From positions 1 through 17,257 of the forward strand of contig CAZGRL010000076.1 of assembly GCA_964528155.1 (NCBI GenBank): DNA of 17,257 bases, given 5' to 3'. Under the pieces are notes generated by a model that worked only from the letters and a program-made list of their open reading frames with translations, searched no databases and had not been told where the DNA came from. This DNA is from G001797105 sp964528155. GTDB taxonomy: Bacteria; Chloroflexota; Anaerolineae; Anaerolineales; E44-bin32. Position numbers and translations under genes: made by a program. Of the stretch, positions 1 through 7,498 are shown in pieces. The stretch's first letter is position 1. Each line of letters opens with the position of its first letter.

Positions 1-367
1 CGCCAAGGAGTTGACCGATACCCTCGAAGGCTTCATCGCCAACACCTCCCTGCATATCCTGCAGGGGCACAAGGTCGTCGAGGTTAAGCCCTCGACCGTG
101 AGCAAGGGGACAGCTGCTCAGCGATGGCTTAACCGCGAGCCCGCATTCGATTTTGTGTTGTCTGTCGGAGATGATGTCACGGACGAGGCGGTCTTCGACG
201 AGCTGCGCCACTCAGAGTGGACCATCCGAGTCGGCTGGGCCCCCCAGACGAAGGCGAAGTATTCCTTGAACGGCCCGGATGACGTCCGCAGGCTGCTGCG
301 TGATCTCGTAGCGGCCAACGAGCCGGCTGACGAAACGCGACCCACCTCGGCCGAGGATCGAGCCTGA
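1..367 (+). CDS. otsB: Trehalose-6-phosphate phosphatase, C-terminal part (partial at window edge)
   Basis: This is the 3' end of a gene that begins before the window; the reading frame is open from base 2 to the TGA at 365-367. The protein end carries the late motifs of the HAD-type trehalose-phosphatase family: a KPSTVSKGTAA segment, whose second Lys matches the conserved HAD lysine region, followed by SVGDDVTDEAVF, the acidic Mg-binding loop (DDxxD). The family removes phosphate from trehalose 6-phosphate to give trehalose, an osmolyte and stress protectant, in the cytoplasm. The N-terminal catalytic DxD is outside the window, so it is not visible whether this is a stand-alone OtsB or the C-terminal half of a fused synthase-phosphatase. 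It converges on the stress protein gene that follows on the other strand. Confidence 0.87.
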   Translation, partial: AKELTDTLEGFIANTSLHILQGHKVVEVKPSTVSKGTAAQRWLNREPAFDFVLSVGDDVTDEAVFDELRHSEWTIRVGWAPQTKAKYSLNGPDDVRRLLRDLVAANEPADETRPTSAEDRA

Positions 368-418
368 CCACCGCCCCCGTCGGAAAGGTCCATCGCCCGG
401 CCATTGGACGCCGACCAC

Positions 419-478
419 CCAGGAAGGGACTCCTGGCAGGGACGGGCACAGCCTCCGGCTCTAGGCCGGCTCCCTGCC
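419..478. terminator. Hairpin region between convergent otsB-like and usp genes
   Basis: Two inverted repeats lie here. One is 6 bp (419-424 with 431-436). The other is 8 bp (435-442 with 471-478) and encloses an inner 5-bp stem (455-459 with 465-469). They share bases 435-436, so they are partly exclusive. The second overlaps the stop codon of the minus-strand usp gene (461-463). Position between two convergent gene ends fits a shared terminator, but there is no U-run on either side. Confidence 0.4.
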
Positions 479-934
479 CTTGGGAGCGAAATGTTCCAGT
501 ATCTCACCCTGATCGACCACGTAGACTTCGACCTGCATCTCGTCGACCAGCATTCCGGTGAGTTCGTGGAGGTAGTCTGTCGTGGTGATCCCCGTCTCAC
601 CGCCCGGGCTACCGAGCACGACGACGTCCACGTCGTTCCCCTGGATCGCTTCCACGAGGGCCTCCTGGAAAGCGCCCCGCATGACCAGGGTCCGCGAGGC
701 AACGCCGGCTTTGTCGGCCCTCTCGCAGGCCATCGCCAGCAGGAACTCTCCCATCTCGTTGATCTCTTCCTCGACGTCGACGATTTTCGGCGAGGCCAGC
801 CGCCCGAGGAAGCGAACGTCCGTCACATATAGGAACAGGATCCCCGAACCCCGCTCCTTGGCGATCTGGATCGCCCGATCCTGATTGGGGTAGCTCGCCT
901 CACCACCACGCGTTGGACACAGCACTCCGGGCAT
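461..934 (-). CDS. Universal stress protein (UspA family), divergent nucleotide loop
   Basis: A 157-aa cytoplasmic protein of the UspA fold. It opens with VLCPTRGGEAS, a variant of the usual ILVPxDGS first strand, then a helix with repeated Ala/Lys, a LFLYVTDV second strand, and ends with VEVYVVD. The expected ATP-binding pattern G-2x-G-9x-G(S/T) is only partly present: the first half is G108-S-P-G111, but the loop that follows is longer (GETGITT and so on) and no clear GS/GT sits at the right distance. ATP binding is therefore doubtful. The ATG at 934 has a GAAAGG-type site about 7 nt upstream. It lies 18 bp downstream of the transporter gene on the same strand, so the two probably share a transcript and the protein may modulate that transporter; the link is inferred. 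N-terminal UspA homology is clear; the exact role is unknown. Confidence 0.83.
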   Translation of the reverse strand: MPGVLCPTRGGEASYPNQDRAIQIAKERGSGILFLYVTDVRFLGRLASPKIVDVEEEINEMGEFLLAMACERADKAGVASRTLVMRGAFQEALVEAIQGNDVDVVVLGSPGGETGITTTDYLHELTGMLVDEMQVEVYVVDQGEILEHFAPKGREPA

Positions 935-952
935 CCTTCAGCCTTTCTTCTA

Positions 953-2707
953 TTAGGCGAGGAGTATAAAACGCACGAGCAACCACAGAAACCCTACGCT
1001 CATCGTCAGGTACGTCACGGGCAGGCCGATCTTGAGGAACTCTCCGAACGAAATCGGCGTCCCCGCCTGCTCGCTGATCCCTGCCGTGACGATGTTCGCC
1101 TCACCGCCGATCAAGAAGCCGTTGCCTCCCATGGCTGCACCCATCGACAGCGCGTAGTAGAGCACCTTGCTGCTGGCCCCGGGGACGGATCCGCTCAAGA
1201 ACTCGACAATCGGCAGCATCGAAGCCGTCAGGGGGATGTTTGCGATCGCTACCGAAAGGGTCCCGACCCCGAACAAGATGGCGAAGATCCCCAGCACCAG
1301 GTTCTCGCCGATCAGCCGTGAAGCTGCCCCGGCGATCAGACTCACCAGACCAACCTCCTGGACGGCGCCGATCACGATGAAGATGGCGATGAAGAAGACC
1401 AAGGTCGTCCAGTCCACGGCCTTAATCATCTTCTGCACATCCGGATTCAACCAGATCAACAGTGCAGTGGCGCCCACCAAGGCCGGTACAGCGGGGACGA
1501 TGTGAATCCGTTCACCCAGCACGAACCCCACCAGGACCAATACGAAGACCACCGCCGACCTCCACAACGCGTGTGGATCCTCCAGGCGGGCATTCTCCTG
1601 CATGCGCTTATAGAGTCTGGGAGAGATCCCTCCTGACTGCTTGCTCCACTCGCGCCGGTAGAAGTACAGGACAAAGCCTCCGGCGACAACCATCGCCAAC
1701 AGAACCCCAGCCGTTTGATTCACCAGGAAATCGGTGAAGCTGATGTCGGCGAAGGCGCCGATGAGGATATTCGTCGGCGTCCCGATGAGAGTCGAGATCC
1801 CGGCGATGTTCGACGCCAGGACCTCAGGGATGATAAAAGCCAGTGGGTTGATTCCAAGCGCCAGCGCGATCTGCAGGCTGATCGGGGTCATCAGCAACAT
1901 CGTGGTGAAGTTGTCGAGAAGAGCCGAAGCCAAGCCGGTCACGGCCATCAGGATCAGGACCAGCACCCACGCCTTCCCCCGGCTGGCCCGATAGGCTTGA
2001 AAGGCGGTCCACTGGAAGATCCCCGTGCCCTCGATGATGGCGATGATGATCATCATCCCCATGACCAAGAATATCACTTCCCAGTTGATGTAAGTGATCG
2101 CCCGGCGGAAATCGAAGATGTACAGATCTGGATTGAATATCCCCCCGATGAAGGTCACCAGGAACACGGCCGACATGCCGGCGAGCGCCGCCGTGGTGCT
2201 GTGCAGGCGTTCGAGCGCGATGACAACAAGGACTCCAAGGAAGATGATCGCCGCAGCCCAAAACGCCGGGGTGATCCGGCGGACGAGGGGGATCACCCCC
2301 AGATCGAGCGCGCCCGCTAGCCGAAGCGCCTCGGTCTGGCCCGAGTCGAGCGTGATCTCCACCGAGTCGAAGTGATGCCGCGCGACTTCGATGGTCGTGC
2401 CTGCAACGGGCCCAGCCTGGAGGATAAGCGCCCACGAGCCGTCATCCTGGCTCTCCCCTTCGGCCAGTACCCTGCCAGAATTGGGCGACTTGGCGGTCAC
2501 CATCGCCCCGACCACAGGTCGCCTTTGAGCGTCTTCCAGGCGACCGGAGACGGCATACCCGGAAGCCGCCAATCCCGCGTTCGTGGGTGCGAACGGCAGG
2601 GTCAAGACCACGATCCCGAGCCCGAGACCAACAACCAAGAGCCAGCGTGATTCCCGACCGCGCCGCCCAATTCTTTGGATGACGGATGCCAGCCAGTCCC
2701 GACCCAA
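953..2707 (-). CDS. SLC13/ArsB/NhaD-type (CitMHS fold) membrane transporter with N-terminal carboxypeptidase-regulatory-like domain
   Basis: A polytopic membrane protein of the ion-transporter superfamily that includes ArsB, NhaD, the P protein and SLC13 carriers. Diagnostic segments are SNIAGISTLIGTPTNILIG (about residues 298-316) and GGNGFLIGGEANIV (about 525-538), the two inverted-repeat substrate hairpins of this fold, plus many hydrophobic spans from about residue 140 on. Substrate (anion, or Na+/H+ exchange) cannot be read from sequence. Residues about 22-48 form a signal-anchor-like span, and about 50-135 a beta-rich segment (YAVSGRLEDAQRRPVVGAMV) like carboxypeptidase-regulatory domains, expected outside the membrane. 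The open frame extends to an ATG at 3019, but that extra 104 aa is Arg/Gly-rich and unlike protein. I chose TTG at 2707, with GGAGAAAG at 2721-2728; that spacing is slightly long, so the start is uncertain. It is followed by the usp gene 18 bp on. Confidence 0.83.
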   Translation of the reverse strand: MGRDWLASVIQRIGRRGRESRWLLVVGLGLGIVVLTLPFAPTNAGLAASGYAVSGRLEDAQRRPVVGAMVTAKSPNSGRVLAEGESQDDGSWALILQAGPVAGTTIEVARHHFDSVEITLDSGQTEALRLAGALDLGVIPLVRRITPAFWAAAIIFLGVLVVIALERLHSTTAALAGMSAVFLVTFIGGIFNPDLYIFDFRRAITYINWEVIFLVMGMMIIIAIIEGTGIFQWTAFQAYRASRGKAWVLVLILMAVTGLASALLDNFTTMLLMTPISLQIALALGINPLAFIIPEVLASNIAGISTLIGTPTNILIGAFADISFTDFLVNQTAGVLLAMVVAGGFVLYFYRREWSKQSGGISPRLYKRMQENARLEDPHALWRSAVVFVLVLVGFVLGERIHIVPAVPALVGATALLIWLNPDVQKMIKAVDWTTLVFFIAIFIVIGAVQEVGLVSLIAGAASRLIGENLVLGIFAILFGVGTLSVAIANIPLTASMLPIVEFLSGSVPGASSKVLYYALSMGAAMGGNGFLIGGEANIVTAGISEQAGTPISFGEFLKIGLPVTYLTMSVGFLWLLVRFILLA

Positions 2708-2948
2708 TGTCCGGGGTGTCCTTTCTCCAAGCAAGTAGAAGCGAGATGGGGTTTCGCTCCACCTGTGTGTGACGCTTGTGTCCAGCTCGATCGCAATAGG
2801 AGGTCGTCGTCGAAGCCGGCGGCCGCCCCCGCCGGGGCGATCGCACGCGGCTCCGAACTTCCCTATTCTAGCAGATCCCCCAAGCCGCCCCGCTTGAGCC
2901 GCCGAGCGTCGTCTGCCAGGTATGCGGATTGTGAGAGAAATCATTAGG

Positions 2949-2978
2949 TTGACCCATGGGCTGTTCTTGCCATAGAAT
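2949..2978 (+). promoter_or_regulatory. Candidate sigma70 promoter upstream of cstA
   Basis: TTGACC (2949-2954) and TAGAAT (2973-2978) are separated by 18 bp, each one or two bases from consensus. Transcription would start near 2985 and leave a leader of about 350 nt before cstA at 3334. The match is read by eye and is unproven. Confidence 0.42.
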
Positions 2979-3036
2979 GGTACTGAAGACCTACGCGCCC
3001 TGGCTCCGCCGCAAGTCAATGCGCCGGCAGCAACGG

Positions 3037-3088
3037 TTGACCCCCGCCGGGGTTAAAATAGGTTGGAGAGGCTGGCCGGCTCAACCTA
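3037..3088 (+). other. Paired inverted repeats in the cstA leader
   Basis: First repeat: TTGACCCC at 3037-3044 can pair with GGGGTTAA at 3049-3056 around a CGCC loop, with one G-U pair. Second repeat: TAGGTTG at 3059-3065 pairs with CAACCTA at 3082-3088 around a 16-base GC-rich loop. They sit two bases apart in the presumed long leader. They could be operator sites or RNA structures; no known riboswitch class is recognised. Confidence 0.35.
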
Positions 3089-3333
3089 CCTCCGCGCTAG
3101 GTTTGTGTGGGAAACCATCGACGAATTCTGCGCCACATCCTCAGAATCCTCACGCCCGGGCAGCTTTAAGTACGCGACCGGCGGTCCGGCGAAACACGCC
3201 TGACTGCCCTGAGTGCTCCTTCCGGAAAGGAGGTATCCCTCGACCGATTCGAACGTGTACCAGAAGTCTCCCGTGTTCCACTCGGATCGCCATCGGGCAT
3301 CCGGTGACTAGGTTTTGAGGGAGGTGTTCCGAA

Positions 3334-5121
3334 ATGGCACTTGGAGCTCTACTTTTCACCACGATTGTGGTTATTCTGGGATATCGATACTACGCCTCGC
3401 GCGTGGATCGGGACATTATCCAGGCAGACGAGAAGCGCTCCACCCCGGCGAAGATGTACAACGACGGGGTGGATTTCATGCCGGCGAATGCCAGCGTCCT
3501 GTTTGGATACCAGTTCAAGTCGATCGCGGCCCTTGGGCCTATTGTCGGGCCGATCACCGCGATCCAGTTCGGCTGGCTGCCCTGCATCTTGTGGCTGGTC
3601 GTAGGTGTGTTCTTCATCGGCTGGGTCCAGGACTATGGCTCTTCGATGCTCGCCATGCGCAATGAGGGCATGACGATGGGCGGCCTGTCCTACAAGCTGA
3701 TCTCGCCGCGCGCCCGCGGTCTGCTCCTGTCGTTCCTTTACATCTACCTGTTGCTGATCATGGGTGCGTTCGGCGCCATCGTCGCACCGCTACTGGCGGG
3801 CAAGACGGTCGCCATCGGCTTCATCATCCTGACAATAGCGGGTGTGCTCGCTGGTCAGATGACGTATCGCTGGAAGCAAGATCTGGTGTTGACAACGCTG
3901 GTGACGGTTGGCTTGGCCCTGCTCGGCATCTGGTTCGGGACGACGGCGTTCGCTCAAAACATCGTCGGCGGGATCAATGGCCTGGCCGGCAATCCTGAGA
4001 CCGGCGTGCTCTTCACCCGACCGCTCGGCTACGGCGATGTGACGTGGGCCACGATGTTCTGGGCGATCGTCATGCTGGCCTTCTGTTACCTGGGATCGGT
4101 GCTGCCCATCTGGCGTTTCGCTCAGCCGGTGAACTACACGAGCTTCTGGTTCGTGTTCCTGGGCATCATCGGCTCGATCGTCGGGATCATCATCGCCACC
4201 TTCACCGGAGTCGTGAACACAAGCTTCGACATCCCGGCGTTCGTCACATGGAATCAGCCTCTCCTCGGCCCCATCTGGCCAATCCTCTTCGTGACCATCT
4301 CTTGCGGCGCCATATCCGGATGGCACTCTCTCGTCTCGACCTCCGGCACGGCGCGCCAGATCGAGAAGGAAACGGATGCCCTGCCGGTCGCCGGCGGCGC
4401 CATGTATACGGAGGCCGTGCTCGGCGTTCTGTCAGTTGTCTTCGCCGCGACCATCGGCGTCTCGGCTGGGATGTATGATCCGGCCAAGGGGTTCGCGCTG
4501 GTGAAGGGCGCGGCCGGGGTCTTCGCCGGTGGGATGGGCCAGTTCCTGAGCGTCATCGGTATCCCGACCGCGCTCGGTGGCGCGATCGGGGCGGTCTTCC
4601 TGACAGTGATGGCGACGACGGTGATGCAGCTCGTGCTACGCTTCATGCGCGTCGCCAGCGCCGAGCTCTTGGGCGACAGCATCCCCGCCTTCAAGAATGC
4701 CCACTTCGGAACGCTGGTGGCCGTGGCGCTGACCCTGTTCATCATCGTCTTCGGCTTCTGGCAGTGGATCTGGGTTCTCTTCGGGGGCTCCAACCAGTTG
4801 TTCGCCGGCATGGCGCTGCTCCTCATCGCCATCTGGCTGGCGCAGCAGGCGAAGCCCTACAACTGGGCCTTCTGGCCCGGGATGTTCATGTACGCCACGA
4901 CGGTGGCCGCGCTCCTGTGGGTTTCGGTGCGCAACGCCCTATGGCTGGGTGTCCTGAACGCCGGACCGGATGCCAGCTTCGGCTTCATCCTGGGCAACCT
5001 GATCTCAGCCGTCTTCGGCCTGTACATGGTCGTCGCCGCTGTGATCTTGTTCATCGACGGCCTGCAAGCGTTCAACAAGGCGCGCGCAACCGGCATGGCA
5101 CCAGCTGCGGCCGGCGACTAA
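3334..5121 (+). CDS. cstA: Carbon starvation protein CstA family permease
   Basis: A 595-aa integral membrane protein of the CstA family, whose members (CstA, BtsT/YjiY in enterobacteria) import pyruvate or peptides when carbon is scarce. Family signs: a short N-terminal span (residues 2-20), the sequence YNDGVDFMPANASVLFGYQF near residues 42-61, GPIVGPITAIQFGWLP next to it, DYGSSMLAMRNEGMTMGGLS, the SGWHSLVSTSGTARQI segment in the middle, and FGGSNQLFAGMALLL near the C-terminus. It is shorter than the roughly 700-aa enterobacterial proteins and seems to lack part of the C-terminal region. The ATG at 3334 follows GGGAGGTG at a normal distance. It stands alone, between a long leader and a GC hairpin, so it is probably monocistronic. 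Substrate choice between pyruvate and peptides cannot be decided from sequence. Confidence 0.94.
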   Translation: MALGALLFTTIVVILGYRYYASRVDRDIIQADEKRSTPAKMYNDGVDFMPANASVLFGYQFKSIAALGPIVGPITAIQFGWLPCILWLVVGVFFIGWVQDYGSSMLAMRNEGMTMGGLSYKLISPRARGLLLSFLYIYLLLIMGAFGAIVAPLLAGKTVAIGFIILTIAGVLAGQMTYRWKQDLVLTTLVTVGLALLGIWFGTTAFAQNIVGGINGLAGNPETGVLFTRPLGYGDVTWATMFWAIVMLAFCYLGSVLPIWRFAQPVNYTSFWFVFLGIIGSIVGIIIATFTGVVNTSFDIPAFVTWNQPLLGPIWPILFVTISCGAISGWHSLVSTSGTARQIEKETDALPVAGGAMYTEAVLGVLSVVFAATIGVSAGMYDPAKGFALVKGAAGVFAGGMGQFLSVIGIPTALGGAIGAVFLTVMATTVMQLVLRFMRVASAELLGDSIPAFKNAHFGTLVAVALTLFIIVFGFWQWIWVLFGGSNQLFAGMALLLIAIWLAQQAKPYNWAFWPGMFMYATTVAALLWVSVRNALWLGVLNAGPDASFGFILGNLISAVFGLYMVVAAVILFIDGLQAFNKARATGMAPAAAGD

Positions 5122-5152
5122 CCCGCATCCTGTCCTGGCGTGAGGTTACAAT

Positions 5153-5179
5153 GGGAGGGCCCGCGACGCGGGCCCTCCC
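5153..5179 (+). terminator. 12-bp GC hairpin after cstA
   Basis: A perfect 12-bp inverted repeat (5153-5164 with 5168-5179) with a 3-base GAC loop starts 32 bp after the cstA stop. It is a very stable stem but is followed by CCTGAGG rather than a U-run, so it may be a weak or factor-assisted terminator or an mRNA 3'-end protector. Confidence 0.55.
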
Positions 5180-5190
5180 CCTGAGGCGCA

Positions 5191-5209
5191 GGTGGAGGCT
5201 CGCTCCACC
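5191..5209 (+). other. 7-bp hairpin upstream of the CxxC protein gene
   Basis: GGTGGAG (5191-5197) pairs perfectly with CTCCACC (5203-5209) around a 5-base loop. It lies 12 bases after the larger hairpin and 44 bases before the next start codon. It could belong to the cstA end or the next gene's leader. Confidence 0.35.
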
Positions 5210-5253
5210 GAACGCGCGGCCGAGATCCGGCCTGAGGTAGGGAGAGTGAGTCC

Positions 5254-5637
5254 ATGGAGGACCATCCCCTTGAGGTAGAAGTCGTCGCCCACGTGCTGGG
5301 GAGTATGGATCATTGCAGTCACTGTCAGGTATTCCTGGACGGAGTTGGTATCGGCGGGAAAGTGCATCAGGCCGATCTTGATGCCTATCCTCCAGAGTGG
5401 ATGGATGAGTGGAAAAGCCTCTCAGCCCTCATTTTCAGTCTGACGGAAGCGCACGCCGGCCGGCTGGTCGTTCGTATTACCGACGCTCAGAGCCCACAGG
5501 GCTTGTGGGCGTCGATCCGCCGAGGCGTTCGCAAGTATCCGACGTTCATCGTTGGCGGAGAGAAGTACACGGGCCTGGACGAAGGGAAGGCCCAGGAGCT
5601 GATCGCGCGTCACTTGCCGGCTGGATCGCCGGCCTGA
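5254..5637 (+). CDS. Small thioredoxin-fold-like protein with CSHC motif
   Basis: A 127-aa soluble protein with no signal peptide. After a first strand (VEVVAHVLGSM) comes C21-S-H-C24 at the start of a helix, and later YPTFIVGG with P96 in the place of the thioredoxin cis-proline, followed by a C-terminal helix (GKAQELIARHL). That order fits a thioredoxin or glutaredoxin-like fold, so thiol-disulfide exchange or metal binding is plausible but not shown. The middle has a longer helical insert than classic thioredoxins. The ATG has GGGAGAG about 7 nt upstream. The next gene product is a relative lacking the cysteines: compare RLVVRITDAQSPQGLW here with RIQARWVDPHSLMGLY there, and YPTFIVG with FPVVIVG. 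It leads the ArsA-pair cluster but is separated from the next gene by 196 bp. I do not recognise a named family. Confidence 0.72.
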   Translation: MEDHPLEVEVVAHVLGSMDHCSHCQVFLDGVGIGGKVHQADLDAYPPEWMDEWKSLSALIFSLTEAHAGRLVVRITDAQSPQGLWASIRRGVRKYPTFIVGGEKYTGLDEGKAQELIARHLPAGSPA

Positions 5638-5651
5638 TCGCCAGATCAGGC
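5632..5651 (+). terminator. Hairpin overlapping the stop codon of the CxxC gene
   Basis: GCCTGATC (5632-5639) and GATCAGGC (5644-5651) form a perfect 8-bp stem with a GCCA loop. The TGA stop (5635-5637) is inside the left arm. There is no U-run; it may end transcription or separate expression of this gene from the cluster that follows. Confidence 0.35.
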
Positions 5652-5833
5652 ACCGGGTCGTCGATCGTCCGGCATCCCGGCCTTGCGGATGGGGCCCCGC
5701 CGCGTTCGACAGCCCCTGACCGACAGCAGGGGACCGGCGGGTTGACTGCTCGTCGGGTGACCAGGCGGTCGCGACGTTCCCCCGACCATCGGATGGAGCC
5801 GCCCGCCACAGAACAGGCCGGGGTCAGGAAAAC

Positions 5834-6190
5834 GTGCTAGTCTTGACCGTTGTGTCGTCGAGCGCGGGCATGTTGCAGTCGGCTCCCGGCGGGCTTGGTT
5901 ATCTCAGCGAGATGTTCGAGGCTGGCAAGATGAAGGATAAACTCAGCCACGAACAAGACCACGACGCATGGCTCTTCTCGGTTATCAGGAAACTTCAGCA
6001 TCGACATCCCAGGCGGATCCAGGCACGCTGGGTCGACCCTCACTCATTGATGGGCCTCTACCTTGTCCTGCGGTTCCGGCTGAGGTCGTTTCCGGTCGTG
6101 ATTGTGGGCAAGCAGACCTTGGACCCCGGGGATAATCCACAAGAGTTCGAAGCCGTTATCACGGCAATGCTTTCGCAGCCGGTATCATAA
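5834..6190 (+). CDS. Cysteine-less relative of the upstream thioredoxin-fold protein
   Basis: A 118-aa protein without a single cysteine. Its second half aligns by eye with the preceding 127-aa protein: the strand before the helix, then FPVVIVGKQTLDP with P87 where thioredoxins have the cis-proline, then a C-terminal helix. In place of CxxC the first half has SSSAGMLQSAPGG, so redox activity through that site is impossible. The start is taken as GTG at 5834 with AGGA four bases upstream; an internal ATG in the same frame (residue 13) is possible but would cut into the first strand. It lies 30 bp before the small VPILPPYY protein and is most likely the first gene of the ATPase operon. A structural or binding role, perhaps as partner of the CxxC paralogue, is inference. 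Confidence 0.66.
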   Translation: MLVLTVVSSSAGMLQSAPGGLGYLSEMFEAGKMKDKLSHEQDHDAWLFSVIRKLQHRHPRRIQARWVDPHSLMGLYLVLRFRLRSFPVVIVGKQTLDPGDNPQEFEAVITAMLSQPVS

Positions 6191-6220
6191 TTCCAGGCTC
6201 GTCATCAAGAAAGGACCGAT

Positions 6221-6502
6221 ATGGCCGAAGAACAGAAACGCCCCAACGTGTTGCAGCGCGTCGCTCGCGCTTTCGGCGACTACGTCTACGGTATGGCCGC
6301 CCATGAGAGCACGCGCTTCGCGCTAAAGACCCGCGGCAGCATGGAGCATTTGTTCATCTTGATCACGATGGGGGACCTGCTTGGCGTACCTATCCTTCCC
6401 CCCTACTACTCGCTAAGGCTGCTTCCATACGTCGTGCCGCAGATCGCCACCTGGAAACGCCGTATGCTACGTGAAAAGGATCTCACCGATGCCCTTGCCT
6501 GA
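6221..6502 (+). CDS. Small conserved protein with hydrophobic VPILPPYY core (copy 1)
   Basis: A 93-aa protein I cannot assign to a named family. The N-terminal 40 residues are basic and helical; residues 42-78 are strongly hydrophobic, EHLFILITMGDLLGVPILPP then YYSLRLLPYVVPQIA, which looks like two short hydrophobic helices split by a Pro-Pro turn; the tail is basic then acidic (WKRRMLREKDLTDALA). It could be a monotopic or hairpin membrane protein. A second copy, 38 of 52 residues identical by hand alignment over the C-terminal part, is at 9795-10091. The ATG follows AAGGA by 5 nt. The stop is 9 bp before the first ATPase, so expression is coupled. Given that Get3-type ATPases carry hydrophobic protein segments, this is a reasonable client or membrane-docking candidate; this is inference. 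Confidence 0.74.
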   Translation: MAEEQKRPNVLQRVARAFGDYVYGMAAHESTRFALKTRGSMEHLFILITMGDLLGVPILPPYYSLRLLPYVVPQIATWKRRMLREKDLTDALA

Positions 6503-6511
6503 GAGGCAACC

Positions 6512-7498
6512 ATGTCACTAGCCAGGATCTTTCGCGAGCACGAACAACGTCGCTACATCATGTTCGGGGGGAAAGGAGGCCTGGGGAAAACGACCTTCTC
6601 GGCGGCAACGGCCTTCTGGCTTGCCAGCCAGGGAAAACGGGTGCTGGTGTTCTCGGTCGACCCCCAGGCTTCCCTCTCGGACATCTTTCAGAGGGACATT
6701 TACGGCAAGGGGGCGGTGGAGATCATCCCTAATCTGTACGCTCAGGAGATCGACGCCGACACACACATCAAGGCCTACCAGGATCAGATCCGGGCCAAGA
6801 TCCTCGACATGTACGGCCTGGACGAGATCCCGGAGGAGATCGAGTCGTACATCCAGGCCGCCGCCGCCGAGCCTGCCATGGAGGAAAGTGCCATCTTCGA
6901 CCAGGTCGTCGACATCGTCGTGGCGGGCGACTACGATTACTACATCTATGATCTCGTCCCCCTCGGTCACGCCTTGTACTACCTGAGCATGGCCAGTGTG
7001 TACGACCAGTGGATCAGCAAGATCACAGAATTGCGCGAGCAGATGCGCGAGTACGAGCAGATGGCGGCGCGCTTCCAGCGCAAGAAGGAGCTCCAGGAAG
7101 ACCAGATCCTGGCCGAATTGCAGGACATCAAGTATCGAATCCAGACTTCGTCCGGAATACTCACCGATCGGGAGAAGACGGCGTTCTTCTTTGTACTTGT
7201 TCCCGAAGAGATGATCTTGCTCGATACCCAGAAGGCTGCCGACCTGTTCCGGAAATTCGATGTCCCGGTGAGCGGCTACATCGTCAATCGCGTCCTGCCG
7301 GAGCATCTACTCAAGTCGCCCAACCTGCCGGAATATCTGCGCAACCGGTACGCCATGCAGCAGACCTACCTGGACAAGATCGACTCGATCTTCGGCGGCG
7401 AAGTGTTGGCCCGGGTCAATGAGATGGAACGGGACGTGACCGGCCTTCCGATGATCGAACGGCTGGCAGACATCATGTTTGCCGATGGAGGGGCATGA
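6512..7498 (+). CDS. ArsA/Get3-family ATPase, subunit A (Switch I intact, Switch II altered)
   Basis: A 328-aa P-loop NTPase of the ArsA/Get3 (TRC40) group of the SIMIBI class. Visible motifs: deviant Walker A GGKGGLGKTT at residues 19-28 with signature K21 and P-loop K26; Switch I SVDPQASLSD at 48-57, keeping the catalytic-type D57; Switch II D147-LVPLGH153 where ArsA and Get3 have DTAPTGH, so only D, P, G and H remain; a helical client-region insert (about 163-215); and the A-loop IVNRVLPE at 257-264. The Cys-x-x-Cys that follows the A-loop in zinc-clasped Get3 is replaced by SPNLPEYLRNR, and no cysteine occurs anywhere. Normal length for a single-domain member. GAGAGG lies 5 nt before the ATG. 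It overlaps the second ATPase by 4 bp (ATGA), which strongly suggests co-translation and a two-subunit complex. Arsenite efflux is unlikely: no ArsB, ArsD or ArsR nearby and no metalloid cysteines. Confidence 0.92.
   Translation: MSLARIFREHEQRRYIMFGGKGGLGKTTFSAATAFWLASQGKRVLVFSVDPQASLSDIFQRDIYGKGAVEIIPNLYAQEIDADTHIKAYQDQIRAKILDMYGLDEIPEEIESYIQAAAAEPAMEESAIFDQVVDIVVAGDYDYYIYDLVPLGHALYYLSMASVYDQWISKITELREQMREYEQMAARFQRKKELQEDQILAELQDIKYRIQTSSGILTDREKTAFFFVLVPEEMILLDTQKAADLFRKFDVPVSGYIVNRVLPEHLLKSPNLPEYLRNRYAMQQTYLDKIDSIFGGEVLARVNEMERDVTGLPMIERLADIMFADGGA

Larger units (their letters stand above)
2708..3333. other. Divergent intergenic region between transporter and cstA
   Basis: This 626-bp stretch separates the minus-strand transporter from plus-strand cstA. 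No convincing gene was found; the open frames in it are short and Arg/Pro-rich. It holds a plus-strand promoter candidate (2949-2978), two inverted repeats (3037-3056 and 3059-3088), the cstA ribosome site, and a minus-strand TAGAAT box at 2865-2870 that could serve the transporter but has no good -35 partner. If that box is used, the transporter cannot begin at the ATG at 3019. Confidence 0.6.

Noticed and set aside
2708..3019. N-terminal 104-residue extension of the transporter frame to ATG 3019
   Set aside because: The added sequence is Arg/Gly-rich with no domain character, and a minus-strand -10-like box at 2865-2870 would lie inside it; the signal-anchor span begins only after 2707.
3181..3260. 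Riboswitch or T-box in the cstA leader
   Set aside because: The region has an AGGAGG-like stretch and small inverted repeats but no conserved core of any class I know.
6518..7306. 262-aa minus-strand open frame inside the first ATPase gene
   Set aside because: It is antisense to a clear ArsA/Get3 gene with intact motifs; its product is low-complexity Asp/Val/Leu-rich sequence mirrored from the real codons.
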